Shown here: one piece after another, positions 15,936-23,000 of the stretch
Position numbering within the stretch: the first letter of the stretch is position 1
Layout: the number at the start of each line of letters is the position of its first letter
DNA from: Verrucomicrobiaceae bacterium UBA2429
GTDB lineage: Bacteria > Verrucomicrobiota > Verrucomicrobiia > Verrucomicrobiales > Verrucomicrobiaceae
Direction of reading: 5' to 3'
NCBI GenBank assembly: GCA_002343505.1
Contig: DDQZ01000045.1
Location: 1-23,000 of the forward strand
DNA: 23,000 nucleotides
Position numbers and translations under genes: made by a program
The notes under the pieces: generated by a model
The model's database searches: none
The model's input: only the letters and a program-made list of their open reading frames with translations
What the model was told of the DNA's origin: nothing

Positions 15936-17123
15936 ATGTGGCAAGGCATCCTGAACAAAGTCTTCAAAGTCCGCGAAAAAGTGGCGCTCAACCTCGGCAA
16001 GGAGGATGAGGAGAAGCCCTTCCTGGAGCACCTCGACGACCTGCGCGACATGTTTGTGCGCATTGGCGTGACGCTGATCATCGCCGTGATCGGCATGTTC
16101 TTTTTTTATCAGGAGTTGTTCCGCGCCATCCGCTATCCCATGATCCTCGCCGGGCTGGCGGACGACCAGGCGGGCGCGGAGGCGCTGCTGCAAAACACCG
16201 ATGTCGCAGGCCCCTTCATGATGGCGATCAATGTCACGCTGATCGCGGGAGTCATCATTTCCTTCCCCCTCCTGCTCATCTTTGTGCTCCAGTTCATCCT
16301 GCCGGGATTGAGGGCGAATGAAAAGAAGGTGCTATGGCCGGCCATCGGCATCGGCACCGGCCTTTTTCTGACTGGCTGCACCTTTGCCTATTGGGTCGTG
16401 CTGCCGAGAGCCTTGGAGTTTTTCGACGACTTCGCCGCCACACTGGGTTCGCGGCAGGACTGGACGCTTTCCAACTACGTCACCTTCACCACCCGCTTCA
16501 TTCTCGTCTTCGGCATCGCCTTCGAGCTGCCGGTCATTGTCATGGCCCTCGTGAAGCTGGACTTCCTGAACTACAAGCTCATGAAGTCCACCTGGCGGCA
16601 CGCTTTGATCGCCATCACACTCTTCGCGGCCATCATCACGCCGACGCCGGATGTGCTCACGCTCATGCTGATGTCAGGCCCGCTTTATTTCCTCTACGGC
16701 ATCTGCATCGTGCTGGCCTACTTCATGGAGAAGAAGGACCGCAAGGCCTATCCCGAGTATTACGCCCAGATCGAGAAGGACGAAAAAGAACTCGAAGAAG
16801 AAGTGAAGGACGACTGGGACAACGAGAACTACAACCCCTGGTTCTCCGAGGACAAGGACGAGGAGGAGGACGAATACCACAAGCCCCGCCCCTCCGCGCC
16901 GCCGCCCGAGGTGGAGAAAGCGCCGAACACCGTGCCCATGAGCACCGACCCCGCGCCCGCGCCGCCGGAGGACGAGGAGCCCGAGCACGAGGACCAAGGT
17001 TCCTCCGTGCCCGACGAGGAGGACGAGCCCCTTGTCACAGGACGCGGCCCCGAAACCCCGCGCGAGGAAAAGACCACCGAGGAACTCGCCCGCGAGGACG
17101 AGCAGCGCGGCGGCAATCCATAA
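15936..17123 (+). CDS. tatC: Sec-independent protein translocase TatC with long acidic C-terminal tail
   Basis: A 395-residue inner-membrane protein. The core (about 28-265) has the conserved cytoplasmic FLEHLDDLRDMFVR (29-42), six hydrophobic segments, FGIAFELPVIVM (192-203) with the family's Glu at 197, and TPTPDVLTLMLMSGPLY. TatC binds twin-arginine signal peptides and recruits TatA to export folded proteins. E. coli TatC ends soon after TM6 (about 258 residues). Here about 130 residues follow, rich in Glu, Asp and Pro and predicted disordered (DEEEDEY, PPPEVEKAP, EEDEEPEHEDQG-like runs). No tatA/B gene is adjacent. There is no Shine-Dalgarno sequence. The clpX gene converges from the other side after 73 bp. 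Confidence 0.94.
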   Translation: MWQGILNKVFKVREKVALNLGKEDEEKPFLEHLDDLRDMFVRIGVTLIIAVIGMFFFYQELFRAIRYPMILAGLADDQAGAEALLQNTDVAGPFMMAINVTLIAGVIISFPLLLIFVLQFILPGLRANEKKVLWPAIGIGTGLFLTGCTFAYWVVLPRALEFFDDFAATLGSRQDWTLSNYVTFTTRFILVFGIAFELPVIVMALVKLDFLNYKLMKSTWRHALIAITLFAAIITPTPDVLTLMLMSGPLYFLYGICIVLAYFMEKKDRKAYPEYYAQIEKDEKELEEEVKDDWDNENYNPWFSEDKDEEEDEYHKPRPSAPPPEVEKAPNTVPMSTDPAPAPPEDEEPEHEDQGSSVPDEEDEPLVTGRGPETPREEKTTEELAREDEQRGGNP

Positions 17124-17135
17124 ATACCACGCTCA

Positions 17136-17206
17136 CCCTGGACGATCCTCACGCCAGGGCGGAAGCGACCGGGTTTTCCCTCAAAACCGCCGCATGTCAC
17201 GCGGCG
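17136..17206. terminator. Convergent tatC/clpX junction with stacked inverted repeats
   Basis: Three short perfect stems lie between and across the converging gene ends: CCCTGG 17136-17141 / CCAGGG 17154-17159, GGTTTT 17172-17177 / AAAACC 17183-17188, and CGCCGC 17188-17193 / GCGGCG 17201-17206. The last contains the clpX stop in its loop. None has a clean T-tract, so bidirectional termination is plausible but unproven. Confidence 0.35.
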
Positions 17207-18471
17207 TTGCGCTCGACCCGCTTGCGCAGAATGGGCGGACGCTCGCCTTTGACCACGGCCTCGTTGATGGAGACGCCGCGCACATCGGCGCGGCTGGGCA
17301 CGTCATACATCACATCAAGCATGATTCGCTCAAAGATGCTGCGCAGTCCGCGCGCGCCGGTGCCGCGTTTGATGGCCTCGCGCGCCATGGCCGCCAACCC
17401 TTCCTTGTTCACATTGAGGTCCACGCCGTTCATGCGCATGAGCTTGGCGTACTGCTTGACCAGGGCGTTCTTTGGCTCAGTCAGGACGCGCACGAGTTCC
17501 ACCTCGGTGAGCGGCTCCAGGGAGCAGGCGACGGGCAAACGCCCGATGAATTCGGGGATGAGACCGTAGGCGAGCAGATCCTCAGGCTCCGCCTCCAGCT
17601 TGGCGGGGGCCGCCTCGTCCGTTTTTCCAGCGATATTGAATCCAAGTGTCTGCTTGCCCGTGCGGCGCTTGACGATCTCATCGAGTCCAACAAACGCGCC
17701 GCCGCAGATGAACAGTATGTTCTCAGTGTTGACCTGGATGTACTCCTGCTGCGGATGCTTCCGCCCGCCCTGCGGCGGCACATTGCAAATGGTGCCCTCG
17801 ACAATCTTTAAAAGCGCCTGCTGCACACCCTCACCGGACACGTCACGGGTGATGCTGACGTTGCCCGTGGTGCGGCCGATCTTGTCTATCTCGTCTATGT
17901 AAACGATGCCGATCTCAGCCCTGGCGATGTCATAATCCGCAGCCTGAAGCAGGCGCAGGATGATGTTTTCCACATCCTCTCCCACATATCCGGCCTCAGT
18001 GAGGGTGGTGGCGTCCGCGATGCTGAAGGGCACGTTCAGGATTTTCGCAAGGGTCTTGGCCAGCAAGGTCTTGCCGCAGCCGGTGGGGCCGAGCAGGAGA
18101 ACGTTGCTTTTCTCGATCTCGACATCGTTCATGTCAGTCACCGCCCTGGCTCCCCCGCCCTGGTTTCCAGACTGCTGCTGCAGATGCAGGATGCGCTTGT
18201 AATGATTGTGGACGGCGACGCTGAGCACCTTCTTGGCGTGCGTCTGGCCGATGACATGCTTGTCCAGCTCGGCCGCGATCTCCGCCGGCTTCGGCACCAG
18301 CAGCCCCTGGTCCGCTTCCGCCTCCTGCACGGCCTCGCGATCAAGGATGCCCTTGCAGACGTTGATGCAATTGTCGCAAATATACACGCCCGGCCCGGCG
18401 ATGAGCTTCCTGACCTCCGCGTGGCTTTTGCCGCAGAAGGAGCAGAGGGTGACGGTGGAGGCGCGGGCCAT
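17197..18471 (-). CDS. clpX: ATP-dependent Clp protease ATP-binding subunit ClpX
   Basis: A 424-residue AAA+ unfoldase. The zinc-binding domain uses Cys10, Cys13, Cys32 and Cys35 (CSFC...CDNC). Walker A is GPTGCGKT (128-135) and Walker B is IVYIDEIDK. The pore-1 loop is GYVGED (161-166) and the pore-2 region contains RKHP (237-240). The ClpP-docking loop reads TLGFN instead of the E. coli IGF. A sensor-2 block [10 protein letters not shown] is present. A Gln/Gly-rich insertion (about 98-112) separates the N-domain from the AAA core. ClpX unfolds tagged substrates into ClpP. It begins 25 nt after clpP on the same strand, giving the normal clpP-clpX order. Confidence 0.98.
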   Translation of the reverse strand: MARASTVTLCSFCGKSHAEVRKLIAGPGVYICDNCINVCKGILDREAVQEAEADQGLLVPKPAEIAAELDKHVIGQTHAKKVLSVAVHNHYKRILHLQQQSGNQGGGARAVTDMNDVEIEKSNVLLLGPTGCGKTLLAKTLAKILNVPFSIADATTLTEAGYVGEDVENIILRLLQAADYDIARAEIGIVYIDEIDKIGRTTGNVSITRDVSGEGVQQALLKIVEGTICNVPPQGGRKHPQQEYIQVNTENILFICGGAFVGLDEIVKRRTGKQTLGFNIAGKTDEAAPAKLEAEPEDLLAYGLIPEFIGRLPVACSLEPLTEVELVRVLTEPKNALVKQYAKLMRMNGVDLNVNKEGLAAMAREAIKRGTGARGLRSIFERIMLDVMYDVPSRADVRGVSINEAVVKGERPPILRKRVERNAA

Positions 18472-18496
18472 GCGGCGGAGGGGATTTGCGCCGCGG

Positions 18497-19147
18497 TTAC
18501 TGCGGCGGGTTCAGTTCCTTGTTGCTTTGCAGCACCTTGTCCACCAGGCCATAGGCGGCGGCCTCCTCGGCGGTCATGTAGTTGTCGCGGTCGGCGTCCT
18601 TTTCGATGATCTCGGGGCTCTTGCCGGTGTGGTGCGCCAGGATGCGGTTCAGGCGGCGCTTGAGCTTGTACATGAAGTCCACGGTGCGTTCGACATCGCT
18701 GGCCGTGCCGCGCGCTCCGCCGGACACCTGGTGGATCATGATGTCGCTGTTTGGAAGCGCGTAGCGCTTGCCCTTGGTGCCAGCGGAGAGCAGCACCGCG
18801 CCCATGCTCGCGGCGATGCCGATGCAGTAGGTGTTCACGTCGCATGTGACGAACTGCATGGTGTCATAAATGGCGAGTCCGGCGGTCACGGAGCCGCCGG
18901 GGCTGTTGATGTAGAGGTGAATGTCCTTCTTCGGATCCTGCATCTGGAGGAACAAAAGCTGGGCGATGATGATGTTCGCCACCTGGTCGTTCACCTCCGT
19001 GCCCAGAAAGATGATGCGGTCCTTCAAAAGCCGCGAGTAGATGTCGTACGCCCGCTCCATGCGCCCCTCAGTCTCGATGACGGTGGGCACGATGTAGTTG
19101 GAGGGCGGCGTGATGAGGGACGGGATGTCGTGGGGGGGGTTGGACAT
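18497..19147 (-). CDS. clpP: ATP-dependent Clp protease proteolytic subunit ClpP
   Basis: A 216-residue serine peptidase that forms the tetradecameric chamber of ClpXP. The triad is complete with exact E. coli spacing: Ser114 in GIAASMGA, His139 in MIHQV, and Asp188 in ADRDNY (25 and 49 residues apart). [11 protein letters not shown] forms the oxyanion strand. After MIHQ the sequence reads [11 protein letters not shown], where E. coli has PLGGYQGQATD. The N-terminus carries about 15 residues before IVPTVIE that are probably autoprocessed. No trigger-factor gene (tig) precedes it. Instead it is divergent from the NdpA-like gene. Confidence 0.98.
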   Translation of the reverse strand: MSNPPHDIPSLITPPSNYIVPTVIETEGRMERAYDIYSRLLKDRIIFLGTEVNDQVANIIIAQLLFLQMQDPKKDIHLYINSPGGSVTAGLAIYDTMQFVTCDVNTYCIGIAASMGAVLLSAGTKGKRYALPNSDIMIHQVSGGARGTASDVERTVDFMYKLKRRLNRILAHHTGKSPEIIEKDADRDNYMTAEEAAAYGLVDKVLQSNKELNPPQ

Positions 19148-19153
19148 GCGGCA

Positions 19154-19182
19154 ATCAAACGGCGGCGTGATGGATTGTCAAA
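19154..19182 (-). promoter_or_regulatory. Predicted clpP promoter
   Basis: On the minus strand a perfect TTGACA (19182-19177) is followed after 17 nt by TTTGAT (19159-19154, 4/6 to TATAAT). The -10 ends 7 nt before the annotated clpP ATG, so transcription from it would give a leaderless or nearly leaderless mRNA. Confidence 0.45.
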
Positions 19183-19200
19183 CAAGGCTCCTTCCCGGCT

Positions 19201-19240
19201 CCAAAGAAAAACCTTTCGCTTTGGAGAAGGGTTTCGCTTT
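19201..19240. promoter_or_regulatory. Repeat-containing control region between clpP and NdpA-like gene
   Basis: TTTCGCTTT occurs twice in direct orientation (19214-19222 and 19232-19240), 18 nt apart. An inverted pair CCAAAG (19201-19206) / CTTTGG (19219-19224) spans the first copy. Spacing near two helical turns in a divergent promoter region fits a regulator site, but no regulator can be named. Confidence 0.35.
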
Positions 19241-19284
19241 CCGCGGCGGGATTGTCTTTTATTCTCCGCGCCCTTTTCCCCGCC

Positions 19285-20352
19285 ATGCCCGTCAAACTCC
19301 GCCTCAACACCGCCACCGCCACGCGGATCGTCCTCGCCAAGGTCGGCAACCCGCAGCGCCAGGAACCTCTCCAGACGTCCCGCCAGGTCTTCGACATCGC
19401 CGAGGCGGACCAGGAGGTGCTCACCGCGCTGTTTTTGAAACCCTTCAAGAACCTCATCGCCCACCGTTTCGTCCACCACGCCTCGCTGGATCACCACGAG
19501 ATGCACCGCTGCTCCAGGGCGTTGTTCGCCGATCCGTCCAGGATGCTCGAGACCGGCGTCGAGATCGCCAGGCGTCTGCACGCCAAATCGAATCATCCCA
19601 ACATCAAATCCGGCGATCTTTGCATCGTCTTCATCAAGGAAATCCACATCGAGGGGGAGCTGGTCAACGGCTTGTGCATCCTCAAGTCCGAGAGCGTCGT
19701 GCCCTTCCTCAGCATCACCACGCAGGATGGCGACCTCCACCTCTCCACGCAGCAGGGCATCCAGCCGGAGAAGATAGACAAAGGCTGCCTCATCCTCGAC
19801 TATCAGGGCGCCAAAGGCGGCTATGTGCTCACCTTTGACCGCAGCGGCGAGGACACCAAATTCTGGGTGCGCGAGTTCCTCGGCGTCGAGGCCGTGCCGG
19901 ACTCCGCCTTCCTCACCAACGCCTATGCAAAAATGGCCGTCTCCTTCATCGAGGAGCACAAACCCGCCGGGGACACGCCGCCCTGGGACACCTGCAATGC
20001 CGCCCGCGAAGCCCTGACCTACTTTGAGGAGCGCGATCAGTTTGACCTCGGGGAATTCGAGAAGGAGGTGCTCAAGTCACCTGATGCCGTCGCCGCCTTC
20101 GAAGGCCACCGCGCCCGCGTGATCGAAGAACAAGGCCAGCCGCTAGACACCAGGTTCGAGATTTCCAAGAAGGACATCACCAAGGCAAAAAGGCGCATCG
20201 GTGCCGTCCTCAAGCTCGACACCGGCGTCGAAATCCACGTCAAATCCACCCTCTCCACCGAGCACGACCCCGTCCTGGAACGCGGCTATGACGACGCCAA
20301 AGGGATGAAGTTCGTGAAGGTCTATTACAAAGAGCAGCTCACAGCGGGCTGA
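19285..20352 (+). CDS. Nucleoid-associated protein, NdpA/YejK family
   Basis: A 355-residue cytosolic protein. The whole-length pattern fits the 37-kDa nucleoid-associated family (NA37/YejK). This includes an N-terminal region with FKNLIAHRFVHH, a central beta-rich part with KSGDLCIVFIKEIHIEGE and GGYVLTFDRSGED, and a C-terminal end with GVEIHVK, ERGYDDAKGMKFVKVYYKEQL. YejK associates with the nucleoid in enterobacteria and its role is poorly defined. The ATG at 19285 (MPVKLRLNT) is preferred to a TTG 33 nt upstream. It is divergent from clpP and lies 48 bp before the fumarase gene on the same strand, so they may share a transcript. Confidence 0.8.
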   Translation: MPVKLRLNTATATRIVLAKVGNPQRQEPLQTSRQVFDIAEADQEVLTALFLKPFKNLIAHRFVHHASLDHHEMHRCSRALFADPSRMLETGVEIARRLHAKSNHPNIKSGDLCIVFIKEIHIEGELVNGLCILKSESVVPFLSITTQDGDLHLSTQQGIQPEKIDKGCLILDYQGAKGGYVLTFDRSGEDTKFWVREFLGVEAVPDSAFLTNAYAKMAVSFIEEHKPAGDTPPWDTCNAAREALTYFEERDQFDLGEFEKEVLKSPDAVAAFEGHRARVIEEQGQPLDTRFEISKKDITKAKRRIGAVLKLDTGVEIHVKSTLSTEHDPVLERGYDDAKGMKFVKVYYKEQLTAG

Positions 20353-20400
20353 GCCGCTTTCCCGTTGCCGCGCGGCGTATCCATTTCACTGTCCCTCATC

Positions 20401-22041
20401 ATGCCCACGCCCCCTTTCCACTACCAGCCTCTCCTCGAACTCGGCACCGACGACACCGAATACCGCCTGCTGACGAAGGATCACGTCCGCGTCGAAAAAC
20501 TGGGCGATAAAGAGATGCTCGTCGTCGATCCCGAAGCGCTCACGCTGCTGGCAAACCAGGCGTTTCATGACATCAATTTCTTCCTGCGGCCGAAGCACTT
20601 GAAGCAGGTCGCCGCCATCCTCGATGACAAGGAAGCGAGCGAAAACGACCGCATGGTGGCGCTCACGATGCTCAAGAATGCCGACGTGGCCTCCGCGGGC
20701 TTGCTGCCGTTTTGTCAGGACACCGGCACCGCCATCATCATGGGCAAAAAAGGCCAGCAGGTCTGGACCGGGGGTGGTGACGAGGCCGCGCTCTCGAAGG
20801 GCGTCTATCTCGCCTACACCGAGAACAACCTGCGCTACTCGCAAAACGCCGCGCTGAACATGTTCGACGAAAAGAACACCGGCACCAACTTGCCCGCGCA
20901 GCTCGATTTGTATGCCACCGATGGCGATGCGTATAAATTCCTCTTCATCGCCAAAGGCGGCGGCTCGGCGAACAAAGCCTTCCTGTATCAAGAGACCCGC
21001 GCCGTGCTCAATCCGAAGAGCATCGTGAAGTTTTTGTCCGACAAGATGGTCACGCTCGGCACCGCCGCGTGCCCGCCTTACCACCTCACCTTCGTCATCG
21101 GCGGCACCTCGGCCGAATCGACGATGAAACACGTCAAGCTGGCCTCGACGAAGTATTACGACAACCTCCCCACCACCGGCAACGAACACGGCCGCGCCTT
21201 CCGCGATGTCGAACTCGAGGCGCAGATGCTCCAGGCCGCTCGCGAGTGCGGCATCGGCGCGCAGTTTGGCGGGAAATACTTCGCGCTCGATGTGCGCATC
21301 ATCCGCCTGCCGCGTCACGGCGCCTCACTGCCCATCGGAATCGGTGTTTCGTGCTCCGCCGACCGCCAGGCGAAAGGCAAGATCACGCGTGACGGCGTCT
21401 TCATCGAGAAGCTCGAAACGAACCCTCTGCAATACATCCCCGAGGAGCTGCGCCACCGCAAAGACACCAACGCCGTGCGCATCGACACGAACCGCCCCAT
21501 GGCCGAGATCCGCGCCGAGCTGAGCAAGTATCCCACCACCACGCGCCTCCTCATCAACGGCCCCATCATCGTCGCCCGCGACATCGCGCACGCGAAGCTG
21601 AAGGAGATGCTCGATGCCGGCAAGCCGCTGCCCGATTACTTCAAAAATCACCCGGTCTATTACGCCGGTCCCGCCAAAACACCCGCCGGCATGCCCAGCG
21701 GCAGCTTCGGCCCCACCACCGCCGGCCGCATGGACAGCTACGTCGATCTTTTCCAAAGCCACGGCGGCAGCATGATCATGATCGCCAAAGGAAATCGCGG
21801 CCAGCAGGTCACCGACGCGTGCAAGAAGCACGGCGGCTTCTACCTCGGCAGCATCGGCGGCCCCGCCGCCATCCTCGCCAAGGAAAACATCAAAAAGGTC
21901 GAAGTCGTCGAGTTCCCCGAACTCGGCATGGAAGCCATCTGGAAGATCGAAGTCGAGGACTTCCCCGCTTTCATCCTGATCGACGACAAGGGGAACGACT
22001 TCTTCCAGACCGTCGGTCCGGGATGCTCGGTGAAGCATTGA
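20401..22041 (+). CDS. fumA: Fumarate hydratase class I (iron-sulfur, FumA/B type)
   Basis: A 546-residue, oxygen-sensitive [4Fe-4S] enzyme that interconverts fumarate and malate in the TCA cycle. The three cluster cysteines fall at Cys105 (LPFCQDTG), Cys224 (TAACPPYH) and Cys318 (GVSCSAD), the same numbering as E. coli FumA, which supports the ATG at 20401 ([15 protein letters not shown]). The alpha domain has [12 protein letters not shown], and the beta domain ends VGPGCSVKH. Length matches FumA (548). Class I fumarases need iron and an anaerobic or well-repaired environment. There is no Shine-Dalgarno sequence. The gene converges with a small minus-strand gene 3 bp after its stop. Confidence 0.97.
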   Translation: MPTPPFHYQPLLELGTDDTEYRLLTKDHVRVEKLGDKEMLVVDPEALTLLANQAFHDINFFLRPKHLKQVAAILDDKEASENDRMVALTMLKNADVASAGLLPFCQDTGTAIIMGKKGQQVWTGGGDEAALSKGVYLAYTENNLRYSQNAALNMFDEKNTGTNLPAQLDLYATDGDAYKFLFIAKGGGSANKAFLYQETRAVLNPKSIVKFLSDKMVTLGTAACPPYHLTFVIGGTSAESTMKHVKLASTKYYDNLPTTGNEHGRAFRDVELEAQMLQAARECGIGAQFGGKYFALDVRIIRLPRHGASLPIGIGVSCSADRQAKGKITRDGVFIEKLETNPLQYIPEELRHRKDTNAVRIDTNRPMAEIRAELSKYPTTTRLLINGPIIVARDIAHAKLKEMLDAGKPLPDYFKNHPVYYAGPAKTPAGMPSGSFGPTTAGRMDSYVDLFQSHGGSMIMIAKGNRGQQVTDACKKHGGFYLGSIGGPAAILAKENIKKVEVVEFPELGMEAIWKIEVEDFPAFILIDDKGNDFFQTVGPGCSVKH

Positions 22042-22044
22042 GCC

Positions 22045-22374
22045 TCAGTAATCGTAAGCCGACAAAATGGACTCCACTTTCTCATCTTTGAAGAAGATTG
22101 AGAAAGTGGAGGGTATCTCCGCCCTGTGTCTTGCTTCACGAGAACTGTAGGAGTTGATGTAAAAATAGTGGTCGTCTTTGCCTGTGCCGTGGGGAGGTCC
22201 GAGCAGTTTCAGCACGGCATCGCGGGACATTCCTTCTGTTATTTGTGAGCGAATCTGACGAACCGGCCATTCGATAGCCTTTGGTCTTGTCGCAAGACGC
22301 CATGAGGCCAGACCGATCAGCGCAGCAATGCCAATTAGAATGAGCACTGCAACAATTCGAAACATCGGTTTCAT
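22045..22374 (-). CDS. Small membrane-anchored BamE/SmpA-like protein
   Basis: A 109-residue protein of unknown role. A hydrophobic segment (about 5-25, FRIVAVLILIGIAALIGLAS) anchors it. A segment ITEGMSRDAVLKLLGPPHG (about 45-63) then matches the helix-turn typical of SmpA/BamE-like and related 'outer membrane protein assembly' folds. An aromatic stretch DDHYFYINSYSS follows. It has no lipobox Cys, so it is not a standard BamE lipoprotein. The frame is open further upstream to 22524, but that part reads through palindromic repeats, so I place the start at MKPMFRIV (22374); 22389 is an alternative. The 3' end carries a perfect 13-bp inverted repeat. Composition is less GC-rich than its neighbours. 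The fold assignment is tentative. Confidence 0.6.
   Translation of the reverse strand: MKPMFRIVAVLILIGIAALIGLASWRLATRPKAIEWPVRQIRSQITEGMSRDAVLKLLGPPHGTGKDDHYFYINSYSSREARHRAEIPSTFSIFFKDEKVESILSAYDY
22072..22111. repeat. Perfect 13-bp inverted repeat at the convergent fumarase/BamE-like gene end
   Basis: CTCCACTTTCTCA (22072-22084) pairs exactly with TGAGAAAGTGGAG (22099-22111). The loop can extend the stem further with a one-base bulge (ATCTT against AAGAT). It begins 30 nt after the fumarase stop and lies within the 3' coding end of the opposite gene. It has no T-tract on the plus strand and only a weak TTTTG on the minus strand. It could cap or terminate both converging transcripts. Confidence 0.7.
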
Positions 22375-22723
22375 GGCAGCCAAGGACATGTTCAGAGCAT
22401 AAAGGTTTTCCGTCACGCACGTCCAGTTGAAACTCATCTCCCGAGCCGGAGGCTCGAAAGAGATTAGCCGGTGGTGAAGTTCGCGGAGCGACCGGGAACC
22501 ACCGGAACCGGACCGCCCCACCACCTCCGATACGGGATGCGCCCCGGCAGGGGCGCGAGAAGATGACGAAGCTCCTCCGACGATTTTGCCCGTCAGACTC
22601 CGAATGCCCTTCTCGCGCCCTTTGAGGGCGCGGTGACGGTTTCAAAATCTGGCTTGGAGAGTTGTCGCGCAGCCACACTTCGTCGGTCCGCAATCACTGG
22701 CAGGAAGTGTCTGCCCCAAGGTT
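22375..22723. other. Intergenic region between tpiA and the BamE-like gene
   Basis: No credible gene is seen in these 349 bases. Most of the stretch is occupied by a chain of four GC-rich palindromes (22442-22632). The remainder, up to the tpiA stop, shows no promoter or terminator I can support. Confidence 0.6.
22442..22632. repeat. Cluster of four GC-rich palindromes (REP-like)
   Basis: Four perfect stems lie in tandem. The first is CGAGCC 22442-22447 / GGCTCG 22451-22456. The second is CCGGTGGT 22468-22475 / ACCACCGG 22498-22505, with a nested TCGC/GCGA. The third is GCGCCCC 22539-22545 / GGGGCGC 22550-22556 with loop GGCA. The fourth is CGCGCCC 22614-22620 / GGGCGCG 22626-22632 with loop TTTGA. 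Dense short palindromes between genes resemble REP/BIME-type dispersed elements. The 'CCGGTGGT...ACCACCGG' type is familiar to me from planctomycete and verrucomicrobial intergenic DNA, though unchecked. Confidence 0.65.
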
Positions 22724-23000
22724 TTAGAGCTTGCCGTTGACATGGTCAATGGCGGCGCGGCAGATCTCCCAGAAGCTGCCGGACTCCAGGCTGGCGCCGC
22801 CAACGAGGGCGCCGTCCACGTCTTTCTGGGCGATGAGTTCGGCCATGTTTCCCGGCTTCACGCTGCCGCCGTATTGGATGCGGATTTTCTGCGCGGTGTC
22901 CTCGCCAAACATCTCGCCTAGCACGGCGCGGGTGAAGGCGTGGGCCTCCTGCGCCTGCTGCGGACTGGCGGTGCGTCCGGTGCCGATGGCCCAGACGGGC
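22724..23000 (-). CDS. tpiA: Triose-phosphate isomerase, C-terminal part
   Basis: The minus-strand frame enters from the right edge and ends with TAA at 22724-22726, leaving 91 residues. It begins [20 protein letters not shown], which directly follows the catalytic Glu of the family's [10 protein letters not shown] motif; the Glu itself is outside the window. It then shows the phosphate-binding loop [11 protein letters not shown] and [10 protein letters not shown], and ends at a normal C-terminal helix. The enzyme interconverts dihydroxyacetone phosphate and glyceraldehyde-3-phosphate in glycolysis. The downstream 349 bp hold no gene, only palindromes. Confidence 0.97.
   Translation of the reverse strand, partial: PVWAIGTGRTASPQQAQEAHAFTRAVLGEMFGEDTAQKIRIQYGGSVKPGNMAELIAQKDVDGALVGGASLESGSFWEICRAAIDHVNGKL

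Noticed and set aside
16334..17569. 411-codon plus-strand frame across the tatC end and clpX
   Set aside because: An out-of-frame His/Arg-rich translation of tatC continuing antisense into clpX; no domains.
19214..19240. CRISPR-like repeats
   Set aside because: Only two 9-nt copies with a 9-nt gap; no array structure and no cas genes anywhere in the window.
22525..22693. tRNA or small RNA gene in the palindromic region
   Set aside because: The stems do not assemble into a cloverleaf and no T-loop or anticodon arm could be found.

Overview
The window is about 23 kb of a GC-rich bacterial chromosome. It carries mostly core housekeeping genes plus one accessory insertion near the left end. Taxonomy is inferred from gene content and style, not from a marker gene. 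High GC, almost no Shine-Dalgarno sequences, a lone type II/IV pseudopilin, a secreted S1 protease with PPC and choice-of-anchor-type domains, and the mix of orthologues all fit the Verrucomicrobia (Prosthecobacter/Verrucomicrobium-like).

Layout. (1) 1-414 is the 3' end of thiC (thiamin pyrimidine synthesis), with its [4Fe-4S] motif. (2) 476-3832 is a tightly coupled three-gene cassette of visibly lower GC: a DGQHR (DndB/ParB-like) protein, an unrecognised 286-residue protein, and a D12-class adenine DNA methyltransferase. I do not recognise this trio as a named defence or DNA-modification system, and it is the best candidate here for something undescribed. (3) 3833-4724 is a gene-poor accessory stretch. 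Two copies of a 61-bp repeat bracket a 53-codon orphan gene that resembles the small partner of an AbiEii-type nucleotidyltransferase. (4) 4725-9987, all on the minus strand, holds a LolC/E-type ABC permease, a pseudopilin with an AT-rich promoter region, glutamate racemase (murI), a ketoacyl-synthase-like enzyme and a GlcD-type FAD oxidase. The last two overlap by 4 nt. (5) 10086-11101 on the plus strand holds a YbgC-like hot-dog thioesterase and a glycine-rich RRM protein, which ends in a textbook intrinsic terminator. (6) 11184-13778 on the minus strand holds a HEAT-like membrane-anchored protein and a large secreted trypsin-like protease. (7) 13915-17123 on the plus strand is a likely operon of argH, a NUDIX hydrolase and a TatC with an unusual 130-residue acidic tail. 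(8) 17197-19147 on the minus strand is clpP-clpX. (9) 19285-22041 on the plus strand holds an NdpA/YejK-family nucleoid protein and class I fumarase. (10) 22045-22374 on the minus strand is a small BamE/SmpA-like membrane-anchored protein. It is followed by a cluster of GC-rich palindromes and then the 3' part of tpiA, which runs off the right edge.

Functionally, most genes are independent housekeeping units: cell-wall D-Glu, arginine, the TCA cycle, glycolysis, thiamin, proteolysis and protein export. The accessory biology is concentrated between thiC and the ABC permease, where AT-richer coding sequence, a DNA methyltransferase, a repeat pair and an orphan toxin-antitoxin-like gene lie together.
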